From the NCBI GenBank assembly GCA_022113835.1, contig JAILWY010000029.1, positions 2,118,001 to 2,182,000 of the forward strand: 64,000 nt of DNA. The letters run 5' to 3'. A model generated the notes under the pieces. That model did no database searches, had not been told where the DNA came from, and saw only the letters and a program-made list of their open reading frames with translations. A program made the translations under genes and the position numbers. The DNA comes from Atopsyche davidsoni (Eukaryota; Arthropoda; Insecta; Trichoptera; Hydrobiosidae). Shown one piece after another: positions 1-15,000 of the stretch (the stretch's first letter is position 1; every line of letters starts with the position of its first letter).

Positions 1-1
1 A

Positions 2-3000
2 ACCGTCACATTAACATCTTCTGCCGCACCTGTTGTAACCGACATAACAACACCTTCTGCCGCACCTGTTGTAACCGACATAACAACACCTTCTGCCGCA
101 CCTGTTGTAACCGGCATATCAACGTCTTCTGCCGCATCTGCTGTAACCGACACAACATCACCATCAGGCGCACCAGTAGAAACCGTCCCGACAGCATCTA
201 CTGCCGCAACTGTTGAAACCGTCACAACAACATCTTCTTCCGCACCTGTTGTAACCGACATAACAACACCTTCTGCCGCACCTGTTGTAACCGACATAAC
301 AACACCTTCTGCCGCACCTGTTGTAACCGGCATATCAACGTCTTCTGCCGCATCTGCTGTAACCGACACAACATCACCATCAGGCGCACCAGTAGAAACC
401 GTCCCGACAGCATCTACTGCCGCAACTGTTGAAACCGTCACAACAACATCTTCTTCCGCACCTGTTGTAACCGACATAACAACACCTTCTGCCGCACCTG
501 TTGTAACCGACATAACAACACCTTCTGCCGCACCTGTTGTAACCGACATAACAACACCTTCTGCCACTCCTGTTGCAACCGACGTAACAACATTATCAGG
601 CGCACCAGTAGAAACTGTCACGACAGCATCTACTGCCGTAACTGTTGAAACCGTCACAACAACATCTTCTGCCGCACCTGTTGTAACGGACATAACAACA
701 CCTTCTGCCGCACCTGTTGTAACCGACATAACAACACCTTCTGCCACTCCTGTTGCAACCGACGTAACAACATTATCAGGCGCACCAGTAGAAACTGTCA
801 CGACAGCATCTACTGCCGCAACTGTTGAAACCGTCACAACAACATCTTCTGCCGCACCTGTTGTAACCGACATAACAACACCTTCTGCCGCACCTGTTGT
901 AACCGGCATATCAACGTCTTCTGCCGCATCTGCTGTAACCGACACAACATCACCATCAGGCGCACCAGTAGAAACCGTCCCGACAGCATCTACTGCCGCA
1001 ACTGTTGAAACCGTCACAACAACATCTTCTTCCGCATCTGTTGTAACCGACATAACAACACCTTCTGCTACTCCTGTTGCAACCGACATAACAACACCAT
1101 CAGGCGCACCAGTAGAAACCGTCCCGACAGCATCTACTGCCGCAACTGTTGAAACCGTCACAACAACATCTTCTTCCGCACCTGTTGTAACCGACATAAC
1201 AACACCTTCTGCCGCACCTGTTGTAACCGACATAACAACACCTTCTGCCGCACCTGTTGTAACCGACATAACAACACCTTCTGCCGCACCTGTTGTAACC
1301 GAGATAACAACACCTTCTGCCACTCCTGTTGCAACCGACGTAACAACATTATCAGGCGCACCAGTAGAAACTGTCACGACAGCATCTACTGCCGCAACTG
1401 TTGAAACCGTCACAACAACATCTTCTGCCGCACCTGTTGTAACGGACATAACAACACCTTCTGCCGCACCTGTTGTAACCGGCGTATCAACGTCTTCTGC
1501 CGCATCTGCTGTAACCGACACATCGTCACCTTCAGGCGCACCAGTTGAAACCGTCCCGACAGCATCTACTGCCGCAACTGTTGAAACCGTCACAATAACA
1601 TCTTCTGCCGCACCTGTTGTAACCGGCATATCAACGTCTTCTGACGCATCTGTTGTAACCGACACAACATCACCTTCAGGCGCACCAGTAGAAACCGTCC
1701 CGACAGCATCTACTGCCGCAACTGTTAAAACCGTCACAACAACATCTTCTGCCGCACCTGTTGTAACCGACATAACAACATCTTCTGCCGCACCTGTTGT
1801 AACGGAAATAACAACACCTTCTGCCGCACCTGTTGTAACCGGCATATCAACGTCTTCTGCCGCATCTGCTGTAACCGACATAACAACACCTTCTGCCGCA
1901 CCTGTTGTAACCGATATAACAACACCTTCTGCTACTCCTGTTGCAACCGACATTACAACACCATCAGGCGCACCGGTTCAAACCGTCCCGACAGCATCTT
2001 CTGCCGCAACTGTTGAAACCGTCACAACAACATCTTCTGCCGCACCTGTTTTAACCGACATAACAACATCTTCTGCCGCACCTGTTGTAACGGAAATAAC
2101 AACACCTTCTGCCGCACCTGTTGTAACCGGCATATCAACGTCTTCTGCCGCATCTGCTGTAACCGACACATCATCACCTTCAGGCGCACCAGTAGAAACC
2201 GTCCCGACAGCATCTACTGCCGCAACTGTTGAAACCGTCACAACAACATCTTCTTCCGCATCTGTTGTAACCGACATAACAACACCTTCTGCTACTCCTG
2301 TTGCAACCGACATAACAACACCATCAGGCGCACCAGTAAAAACCGTCCCGACAGCATCTACTGCCGCAACTGTTGAAACCGTCACAACAACATCTTCTTC
2401 CGCACCTGTTGTAACCGTCACATTAACATCTTCTGCCGCACCTGTTGTAACCGACATAACAACACCTTTTGCCGCACCTGTTGTAACCGACATAACAACA
2501 CCTTCTGCCACTCCTGTTGCAACCGACGTAACAACATTATCAGGCGCACCAGTAGAAACTGTCACGACAGCATCTACTGCCGCAACTGTTGAAACCGTCA
2601 CAACAACATCTTCTGCCGCACCTGTTGTAACGGACATAACAACACCTTCTGCCGCACCTGTTGTAACCGACATAACAACACCTTCTGCTACTCCTGTTGC
2701 AACCGACATAACAACACCACCAGGCGCTCCAGTTGAAACCGTCCCGACAGCATCTTCTGCCGCAACTGTTGAAACCGTCACAACAACATCTTCTGCCGCA
2801 CCTGTTGTAACCGACATAACAACACCTTCTGCCGCACCTGTTTTAACCGACATTACAACACCTTCTGCTACTCCTGTTGCAACCGACATAACAACACCAT
2901 CAGGCGCTCCAGTTGAAACCGTCCCGACAGCATCTTCTGCCGCAACTGTTGAAACCGTCACAACAACATCTTCTGCCGCACCTGTTGTAACCGACATAAC

Positions 3001-6000
3001 AACATCTTCTGCCGCACCTGTTGTAACGGAAATAACAACACCTTCTGCCGCACCTGTTGTAACCGGCATATCAACGTCTTCTGCCGCATCTGCTGTAACC
3101 GACACATCATCACCTTCAGGCGCACCAGTTGAAACCGTCCCGACAACATCTACTGCCGCAACTGTTGAAACCGTCACAACAACATCTTCTTCCGCACCTG
3201 TTGTAACCGACATAACAACACCTTCTGCCGCACCTGTTGTAACCGGCATATCAACGTCTTCTGCCGCATCTGCTGTAACCGACACAACATCACCATCAGG
3301 CGCACCAGTAGAAACCGTCCCGACAGCATCTACTGCCGCAACTGTTGAAACCGTCACAACAACATCTTCTTCCGCATCTGTTGTAACCGACATAACAACA
3401 CCTTCTGCTACTCCTGTTGCAACCGGCATATCAACGTCTTCTGCCGCATCTGCTGTAACCGACATAACAACACCTTCTGCCGCACCTGTTGTAACCGATA
3501 TAACAACACCTTCTGCTACTCCTGTTGCAACCGACATTACAACACCATCAGGCGCACCGGTTCAAACCGTCCCGACAGCATCTTCTGCCGCAACTGTTGA
3601 AACCGTCACAACAACATCTTCTGCCGCACCTGTTGTAACCGACATAACAACATCTTCTGCCGCACCTGTTGTAACGGAAATAACAACACCTTCTGCCGCA
3701 CCTGTTGTAACCGGCATATCAACGTCTTCTGCCGCATCTGCTGTAACCGACACATCATCACCTTCAGGCGCACCAGTAGAAACCGTCCCGACAGCATCTA
3801 CTGCCGCAACTGTTGAAACCGTCACAACAACATCTTCTTCCGCATCTGTTGTAACCGACATAACAACACCTTCTGCTACTCCTGTTGCAACCGACATAAC
3901 AACACCATCAGGCGCACCAGTAGAAACCGTCCCGACAGCATCTACTGCCGCAACTGTTGAAACCGTCACAACAACATCTTCTTCCGCACCTGTTGTAACC
4001 GTCACATTAACATCTTCTGCCGCACCTGTTGTAACCGACATAACAACACCTTCTGCCGCACCTGTTGTAACCGACATAACAACACCTTCTGCCACTCCTG
4101 TTGCAACCGACGTAACAACATTATCAGGCGCACCAGTTGAAACTGTCACGACAGCATCTACTGCCGCAACTGTTGAAACCGTCACAACAACATCTTCTGC
4201 CGCACCTGTTGTAACGGACATAACAACACCTTCTGCCGCACCTGTTGTAACCGACATAACAACACCTTCTGCTACTCCTGTTGCAACCGACATAACAACA
4301 CCACCAGGCGCTCCAGTTGAAACCGTCCCGACAGCATCTTCTGCCGCAACTGTTGAAACCGTCACAACAACATCTTCTGCCGCACCTGTTGTAACCGACA
4401 TAACAACACCTTCTGCCGCACCTGTTTTAACCGACATTACAACACCTTCTGCTACTCCTGTTGCAACCGACATAACAACACCATCAGGCGCTCCAGTTGA
4501 AACCGTCCCGACAGCATCTTCTGCCGCAACTGTTGAAACCGTCACAACAACATCTTCTGCCGCACCTGTTGTAACCGACATAACAACATCTTCTGCCGCA
4601 CCTGTTGTAACGGAAATAACAACACCTTCTGCCGCACCTGTTGTAACCGGCATATCAACGTCTTCTGCCGCATCTGCTGTAACCGACACATCATCACCTT
4701 CAGGCGCACCAGTTGAAACCGTCCCGACAACATCTACTGCCGCAACTGTTGAAACCGTCACAACAACATCTTCTTCCGCACCTGTTGTAACCGACATAAC
4801 AACACCTTCTGCCGCACCTGTTGTAACCGGCATATCAACGTCTTCTGCCGCATCTGCTGTAACCGACACAACATCACCATCAGGCGCACCAGTAGAAACC
4901 GTCCCGACAGCATCTACTGCCGCAACTGTTGAAACCGTCACAACAACATCTTCTTCCGCATCTGTTGTAACCGACATAACAACACCTTCTGCTACTCCTG
5001 TTGCAACCGACATAACAACACCATCAGGCGCACCAGTAGAAACCGTCCCGACAGCATCTACTGCCGCAACTGTTGAAACCGTCACAACAACATCTTCTTC
5101 CGCACCTGTTGTAACCGACATAACAACACCTTCTGCCGCACCTGTTGTAACCGACATAACAACACCTTCTGCCGCACCTGTTGTAAACGACATAACAACA
5201 CCTTCTGCCACTCCTGTTGCAACCGACGTAACAACATTATCAGGCGCACCAGTAGAAACTGTCACGACAGCATCTACTGCCGCAACTGTTGAAACCGTCA
5301 CAACAACATCTTCTGCCGCACCTGTTGTAACGGACATAACAACACCTTCTGCCGCACCTGTTGTAACCGACATAACAACACCTTCTGCCACTCCTGTTGC
5401 AACCGACGTAACAACATTATCAGGCGCACCAGTAGAAACTGTCACGACAGCATCTACTGCCGCAACTGTTGAAACCGTCACATTAACATCTTCTGCCGCA
5501 CCTGTTGTAACCGACATAACAACACCTTCTGCCGCACCTGTTGTAACCGGCATATCAACGTCTTCTGCCGCATCTGCTGTAACCGACACAACATCACTAT
5601 CAGGCGCACCAATAGAAACCGTCCCGACAGCATCTACTGCCGCAACTATTGAAACCGTCCCAACAACATCTTCTTCCGCACCTGTTGTAACCGACATAAC
5701 AACACCTTCTGCTACTCCTGTTGCAACCGACATAACAACACCATCAGGCGCTCCAGTTGAAACCGTCCCGACAGCATCTTCTGCCGCAACTGTTGAAACC
5801 GTCACAACAACATCTTCTGCCGCACCTGTTGTAACCGACATAACAACACCTTCTGCCGCACCTGTTGTAACCGACATTACAACACCTTCTGCCGCACCTG
5901 TTGTAACCGGCATATCAACGTCTTCTGCCGCATCTGCTGTAACCGACACAACATCACCATCAGGCGCACCAGTAGAATCCGTCCCGACAGAATCTACTGC

Positions 6001-9000
6001 CGCAACTGTTGAAACCGTCACATTAACATCTTCTGCCGCACCTGTTGTAACCGGCATATCAACGTCTTCTGCCGCATCTGTTCTATCCGACACAACATCA
6101 CCTTCAGGCGCACCAGTAGAAACCGTCCCGACAGCATCTACTGCCGCAATTGTTGAAACCGTCACAACAACATCTTCTGCCGCACCTGTTGTAACCGACA
6201 TAACAACACCTTCTACCGCACCTGTTGTAACCGACATAACAACACCTTCTGCCGCACCTGTTGTAACCGGCATATCAACGTCTTCTGCCGCATCTGCTGT
6301 AACCGACACAACATCACCATCAGGCGCACCAGTAGAAACCGTCCCGACAGCATCTACTGCCGCAACTGTTGAAACCGTCACAACAACATCTTCTTCCGCA
6401 TCTGTTGTAACCGACATAACAACACCTTCTGCTACTCCTGTTGCAACCGACATAACAACACCATCAGGCGCACCAGTAGAAACCGTCCCGACAGCATCTA
6501 CTGCCGCAACTGTTGAAACCGTCACAACAACATCTTCTTCCGCACCTGTTGTAACCGACATAACAACACCTTCTGCCGCACCTGTTGTAACCGACATAAC
6601 AACACCTTCTGCCGCACCTGTTGTAACCGAGATAACAACACCTTCTGCCACTCCTGTTGCAACCGACGTAACAACATTATCAGGCGCACCAGTAGAAACT
6701 GTCACGACAGCATCTACTGCCGCAACTGTTGAAACCGTCACAACAACATCTTCTGCCGCACCTGTTGTAACGGACATAACAACACCTTCTGCCGCACCTG
6801 TTGTAACCGACATAACAACACCTTCTGCCGCACCTGTTGTAACCGACATAACAACACCTTCTGCCACTCCTGTTGCAACCGACGTAACAACATTATCAGG
6901 CGCACCAGTAGAAACTGTCACGACAGCATCTACTGCCGCAACTGTTGAAACCGTCACATTAACATCTTCTGCCGCACCTGTTGTAACCGACATAACAACA
7001 CCTTCTGCCGCACCTGTTGTAACCGACATAACAACACCTTCTGCCGCACCTGTTGTAACCGGCATTACAACGTCTTCTGCCGCATCTGCTGTAACCGACA
7101 CAACATCACCATCAGGCGCACCAGTAGAAACCGTCCCGACAGCATCTACTGCCGCAACTGTTGAAACCGTCACAACAACATCTTCTTCCGCATCTGTTGT
7201 AACCGACATAACAACACCTTCTGCTACTCCTGTTGCAACCGACATAACAACACCATCAGGCGCACCAGTAGAAACCGTCCCGACAGCATCTACTGCCGCA
7301 ACTGTTGAAACCGTCACAACAACATCTTCTTCCGCATCTGTTGTAACCGACATAACAACACCTTCTGCTACTCCTGTTGCAACCGGCATATCAACGTCTT
7401 CTGCCGCATCTGCTGTAACCGACATAACAACACCTTCTGCCGCACCTGTTGTAACCGATATAACAACACCTTCTGCTACTCCTGTTGCAACCGACATTAC
7501 AACACCATCAGGCGCACCGGTTCAAACCGTCCCGACAGCATCTTCTGCCGCAACTGTTGAAACCGTCACAACAACATCTTCTGCCGCACCTGTTGTAACC
7601 GACATAACAACATCTTCTGCCGCACCTGTTGTAACGGAAATAACAACACCTTCTGCCGCACCTGTTGTAACCGGCATATCAACGTCTTCTGCCGCATCTG
7701 CTGTAACCGACACATCATCACCTTCAGGCGCACCAGTAGAAACCGTCCCGACAGCATCTACTGCCGCAACTGTTGAAACCGTCACAACAACATCTTCTTC
7801 CGCATCTGTTGTAACCGACATAACAACACCTTCTGCTACTCCTGTTGCAACCGACATAAAAACACCATCAGGCGCACCAGTAGAAACCGTCCCGACAGCA
7901 TCTACTGCCGCAACTGTTGAAACCGTCACAACAACATCTTCTTCCGCACCTGTTGTAACCGTCACATTAACATCTTCTGCCGCACCTGTTGTAACCGACA
8001 TAACAACACCTTCTGCCGCACCTGTTGTAACCGACATAACAACACCTTCTGCCACTCCTGTTGCAACCGACGTAACAACATTATCAGGCGCACCAGTTGA
8101 AACTGTCACGACAGCATCTACTGCCGCAACTGTTGAAACCGTCACAACAACATCTTCTGCCGCACCTGTTGTAACGGACATAACAACACCTTCTGCCGCA
8201 CCTGTTGTAACCGACATAACAACACCTTCTGCTACTCCTGTTGCAACCGACATAACAACACCACCAGGCGCTCCAGTTGAAACCGTCCCGACAGCATCTT
8301 CTGCCGCAACTGTTGAAACCGTCACAACAACATCTTCTGCCGCACCTGTTGTAACCGACATAACAACACCTTCTGCCGCACCTGTTTTAACCGACATTAC
8401 AACACCTTCTGCTACTCCTGTTGCAACCGACATAACAACACCATCAGGCGCTCCAGTTGAAACCGTCCCGACAGCATCTTCTGCCGCAACTGTTGAAACC
8501 GTCACAACAACATCTTCTGCCGCACCTGTTGTAACCGACATAACAACATCTTCTGCCGCACCTGTTGTAACGGAAATAACAACACCTTCTGCCGCACCTG
8601 TTGTAACCGGCATATCAACGTCTTCTGCCGCATCTGCTGTAACCGACACATCATCACCTTCAGGCGCACCAGTTGAAACCGTCCCGACAACATCTACTGC
8701 CGCAACTGTTGAAACCGTCACAACAACATCTTCTTCCGCACCTGTTGTAACCGACATAACAACACCTTCTGCCGCACCTGTTGTAACCGGCATATCAACG
8801 TCTTCTGCCGCATCTGCTGTAACCGACACAACATCACCATCAGGCGCACCAGTAGAAACCGTCCCGACAGCATCTACTGCCGCAACTGTTGAAACCGTCA
8901 CAACAACATCTTCTTCCGCATCTGTTGTAACCGACATAACAACACCTTCTGCTACTCCTGTTGCAACCGACATAACAACACCATCAGGCGCACCAGTAGA

Positions 9001-12000
9001 AACCGTCCCGACAGCATCTACTGCCGCAACTGTTGAAACCGTCACAACAACATCTTCTTCCGCACCTGTTGTAACCGACATAACAACACCTTCTGCCGCA
9101 CCTGTTGTAACCGACATAACAACACCTTCTGCCGCACCTGTTGTAACCGACATAACAACACCTTCTGCCACTCCTGTTGCAACCGACGTAACAACATTAT
9201 CAGGCGCACCAGTAGAAACTGTCACGACAGCATCTACTGCCGCAACTGTTGAAACCGTCACAACAACATCTTCTGCCGCACCTGTTGTAACGGACATAAC
9301 AACACCTTCTGCCGCACCTGTTGTAACCGACATAACAACACCTTCTGCCACTCCTGTTGCAACCGACGTAACAACATTATCAGGCGCACCAGTAGAAACT
9401 GTCACGACAGCATCTACTGCCGCAACTGTTGAAACCGTCACATTAACATCTTCTGCCGCACCTGTTGTAACCGACATAACAACACCTTCTGCCGCACCTG
9501 TTGTAACCGGCATATCAACGTCTTCTGCCGCATCTGCTGTAACCGACACAACATCACTATCAGGCGCACCAATAGAAACCGTCCCGACAGCATCTACTGC
9601 CGCAACTATTGAAACCGTCCCAACAACATCTTCTTCCGCACCTGTTGTAACCGACATAACAACACCTTCTGCTACTCCTGTTGCAACCGACATAACAACA
9701 CCATCAGGCGCTCCAGTTGAAACCGTCCCGACAGCATCTTCTGCCGCAACTGTTGAAACCGTCACAACAACATCTTCTGCCGCACCTGTTGTAACCGACA
9801 TAACAACACCTTCTGCCGCACCTGTTGTAACCGACATTACAACACCTTCTGCCGCACCTGTTGTAACCGGCATATCAACGTCTTCTGCCGCATCTGCTGT
9901 AACCGACACAACATCACCATCAGGCGCACCAGTAGAATCCGTCCCGACAGAATCTACTGCCGCAACTGTTGAAACCGTCACATTAACATCTTCTGCCGCA
10001 CCTGTTGTAACCGGCATATCAACGTCTTCTGCCGCATCTGTTCTATCCGACACAACATCACCTTCAGGCGCACCAGTAGAAACCGTCCCGACAGCATCTA
10101 CTGCCGCAACTGTTGAAACCGTCACAACAACATCTTCTGCCGCACCTGTTGTAACCGACATAACAACACCTTCTACCGCACCTGTTGTAACCGACATAAC
10201 AACACCTTCTGCCGCACCTGTTGTAACCGGCATATCAACGTCTTCTGCCGCATCTGCTGTAACCGACACAACATCACCATCAGGCGCACCAGTAGAAACC
10301 GTCCCGACAGCATCTACTGCCGCAACTGTTGAAACCGTCACAACAACATCTTCTTCCGCATCTGTTGTAACCGACATAACAACACCTTCTGCTACTCCTG
10401 TTGCAACCGACATAACAACACCATCAGGCGCACCAGTAGAAACCGTCCCGACAGCATCTACTGCCGCAACTGTTGAAACCGTCACAACAACATCTTCTTC
10501 CGCACCTGTTGTAACCGACATAACAACACCTTCTGCCGCACCTGTTGTAACCGACATAACAACACCTTCTGCCGCACCTGTTGTAACCGACATAACAACA
10601 CCTTCTGCCGCACCTGTTGTAACCGAGATAACAACACCTTCTGCCACTCCTGTTGCAACCGACGTAACAACATTATCAGGCGCACCAGTAGAAACTGTCA
10701 CGACAGCATCTACTGCCGCAACTGTTGAAACCGTCACAACAACATCTTCTGCCGCACCTGTTGTAACGGACATAACAACACCTTCTGCCGCACCTGTTGT
10801 AACCGACATAACAACACCTTCTGCCGCACCTGTTGTAACCGACATAACAACACCTTCTGCCACTCCTGTTGCAACCGACGTAACAACATTATCAGGCGCA
10901 CCAGTAGAAACTGTCACGACAGCATCTACTGCCGCAACTGTTGAAACCGTCACATTAACATCTTCTGCCGCACCTGTTGTAACCGACATAACAACACCTT
11001 CTGCCGCACCTGTTGTAACCGACATAACAACACCTTCTGCCGCACCTGTTGTAATCGGCATATCAACGTCTTCTGCCGCATCTGCTGTAACCGACACAAC
11101 ATCACCATCAGGCGCACCAGTAGAATCCGTCCCGACAGAATCTACTGCCGCAACTGTTGAAACCGTCACATTAACATCTTCTGCCGCACCTGTTGTAACC
11201 GGCATATCAACGTCTTCTGCCGCATCTGTTGTATCCGACACAACATCACCTTCAGGCGCACCAGTAGAAACCGTCCCGACAGCATCTACTGCCGCAACTG
11301 TTGAAACCGTCACAACAACATCTTTTGCCGCACCTGTTGTAACCGACATAACAACACCTTCTACCGCACCTGTTGTAACCGACATAACAACACCTTCTGC
11401 CCCACCTGTTGTAACCGACATTACAACACCTTCTGCCGCACCTGTTGTAATCGGCATATCAACGTCTTCTGCCGCATCTGCTGTAACCGACACAACATCA
11501 CCATCAGGCGCACCAGTAGAATCCGTCCCGACAGAATCTACTGCCGCAACTGTTGAAACCGTCACAACAACATCTTCTTCCGCATCTGTTGTAACCGACA
11601 TAACAACACCTTCTGCTACTCCTGTTGCAACCGACATAACAACACCATCAGGCGCACCAGTAGAAACCGTCCCGACAGCATCTACTGCCGCAACTGTTGA
11701 AACCGTCACAACAACATCTTCTTCCGCACCTGTTGTAACCGACATAACAACACCTTCTGCCGCACCTGTTGTAACCGACATAACAACACCTTCTGCCGCA
11801 CCTGTTGTAACCGACATAACAACACCTTCTGCCGCACCTGTTGTAACCGAGATAACAACACCTTCTGCCACTCCTGTTGCAACCGACGTAACAACATTAT
11901 CAGGCGCACCAGTAGAAACTGTCACGACAGCATCTACTGTCGCAACTGTTGAAACCGTCACAACAACATCTTCTGCCGCACCTGTTGTAACGGACATAAC

Positions 12001-15000
12001 AACACCTTCTGCCGCACCTGTTGTAACCGACATAACAACACCTTCTGCCGCTTCTGTTGTAACCGACATAACAACACCTTCTGCCACTCCTGTTGCAACC
12101 GACTTAACAACATTATCAGGCGCACCAGTAGAAACTGTCACGACAGCATCTACTGCCGCAACTGTTGAAACCGTCACATTAACATCTTCTGCCGCACCTG
12201 TTGTAACCGACATAACAACACCTTCTGCCGCACCTGTTGTAACCGGCATATCAACGTCTTCTGCCGCATCTGCTGTAACCGACACAACATCACTATCAGG
12301 CGCACCAATAGAAACCGTCCCGACAGCATCTACTGCCGCAACTATTGAAACCGTCCCAACAACATCTTCTTCCGCACCTGTTGTAACCGACATAACAACA
12401 CCTTCTGCTACTCCTGTTGCAACCGACATAACAACACCATCAGGCGCTCCAGTTGAAACCGTCCCGACAGCATCTTCTGCCGCAACTGTTGAAACCGTCA
12501 CAACAACATCTTCTGCCGCACCTGTTGTAACCGACATAACAACACCTTCTGCCGCACCTGTTGTAACCGACATAACAACACCTTCTGCCGCACCTGTTGT
12601 AACCGACATAACAACACCTTCTGCCGCACCTGTTGTAACCGAGATAACAACACCTTCTGCCACTCCTGTTGCAACCGACGTAACAACATTATCAGGCGCA
12701 CCAGTAGAAACTGTCACGACAGCATCTACTGCCGCAACTGTTGAAACCGTCACAACAACATCTTCTGCCGCACCTGTTGTAACGGACATAACAACACCTT
12801 CTGCCGCACCTGTTGTAACCGACATAACAACACCTTCTGCCGCACCTGTTGAAACCGGCATATCAACGTCTTCTGCCGCATCTGCTGTAACCGACACAAC
12901 ATCACCATCAGGCGCACCAGTAGAAACCGTCCCGACAGAATCTACTGCCGCAACTGTTGAAACCGTCACAACAACATCTTCTGCCGCACCTGTTGTAACC
13001 GACATAACAACACCTTCTGCTACTCCTGTTGCAACCGACATAACAACACCATCAGGCGCAACAGTTGAAACCGTCCCGACAGCATCTACTGCCGCAACTG
13101 TTGAAACCGTCACAACAACATCTTCTGCCGCACCTGTTGTACCCGACATAACAACACCTTCTGCCGCACCTGTTGTAACCGATATAACAACACCTTCTGC
13201 TACTCCTGTTGCAACCGACATTACAACACCATCAGGCGCACCAGTTGAAACCGTCCCGACAGCATCTTCTGCCGAAACTGTTGAAACCGTCACAACAACA
13301 TCTTCTGCCGCACCTGTTGTAACCGACATAACAACACCTTCTGCCGCACCTGTTGTAACGGACATAACAACACCTTCTGCCGCACCTGTTGTAACCGGCA
13401 TATCAACGTCTTCTGCCGCATCTGCTGTAACCGACACATCATCACCTTCAGGCGCACCAGTTGAAACCGTCCCGACAGCATCTACTGCCGCAACTGTTGA
13501 AACCGTCACAACAACATCTTCTTCCGCATCTGTTGTAACCGACATAACAACACCTTCTGCTACTCCTGTTGCAACCGACATTACATTACCATCAGGCGCA
13601 CCAGTTGAAACCGTCCCGACAGCATCTTCTGCCGCAACTGTTGAAACCGTCACAACAACATCTTCTGCCGCACCTGTTGTAACCGACATAACAACACCTT
13701 CTGCCGCACCTGTTGTAACCGACATAACAACACCTTCTGCCACTCCTGTTGCAACCGACGTAACAACATTATCAGGCGCACCAGTAGAAACTGTCACGAC
13801 AGCATCTACTGCCGCAACTGTTGAAACCGTCACAACAACATCTTCTGCCGCACCTGTTGTAACGGACATAACAACACCTTCTGCCGCACCTGTTGTAACC
13901 GACATAACAACACCTTCTGCCACTCCTGTTGCAACCGACGTAACAACATTATCAGGCGCACCAGTAGAAACTGTCACGACAGCATCTACTGCCGCAACTG
14001 TTGAAACCGTCACATTAACATCTTCTGCCGCACCTGTTGTAACCGACATAACAACACCTTCTGCCGCACCTGTTGTAACCGGCATATCAACGTCTTCTGC
14101 CGCATCTGCTGTAACCGGTACATCATCACCTTCAGGCGCACCAGTTGAAACCGTCCCGACAGCATCTACTGCCGCAACTGTTGAAACCGTCACAACAACA
14201 TCTTCTTCCGCATCTGTTGTAACCGACATAACAACACCTTCTGCTACTCCTGTTGCAACCGACATTACATTACCATCAGGCGCACCAGTTGAAACCGTCC
14301 CGACAGCATCTACTGCCGCAACTGTTGAAACCGTCACAACAACATCTTCTGCCGCACTTGTTGTAACGGACATAACAACACCTTCTGCCGCACCTGTTGT
14401 AACCGACATAACAACACCTTCTGCCACTCCTGTTGCAACCGACGTAACAACATTATCAGGCGCACCAGTAGAAACTGTCACGACAGCATCTACTGCCGCA
14501 ACTGTTGAAACCGTCACATTAACATCTTCTGCCGCACCTGTTGTAACCGACATAACAACACCTTCTGCCGCACCTGTTGTATCAGGCATATCAACGTCTT
14601 CTGCCGCATCTGCTGTAACCGACACAACATCACCATCAGGCGCACCAGTAGAAACCGTCCCGACAGAATCTACTGCCGCAACTGTTGAAACCGTCACAAC
14701 AACATCTTCTGCCGCACCTGTTGTAACCGACATAACAACACCTTCTACTACTCCTGTTGCAACCGACATTACAACACCATCAGGCGCACCAGTTGAAACC
14801 GTCCCGACAGCATCTTCTGCCGCAACTGTTGAAACCGTCACAACAACATCTTCTGCCGCACCTGTTGTAACCGACATAACAACATCTTCTGCCGCACCTG
14901 TTGTAACCGACATAACAACACCTTCTGCCGCACCTGTTGTAACTGGCATATCAACGTCTTCTGCCGCATCTGTTGTAACCGACACAACATCACCTTCAGG

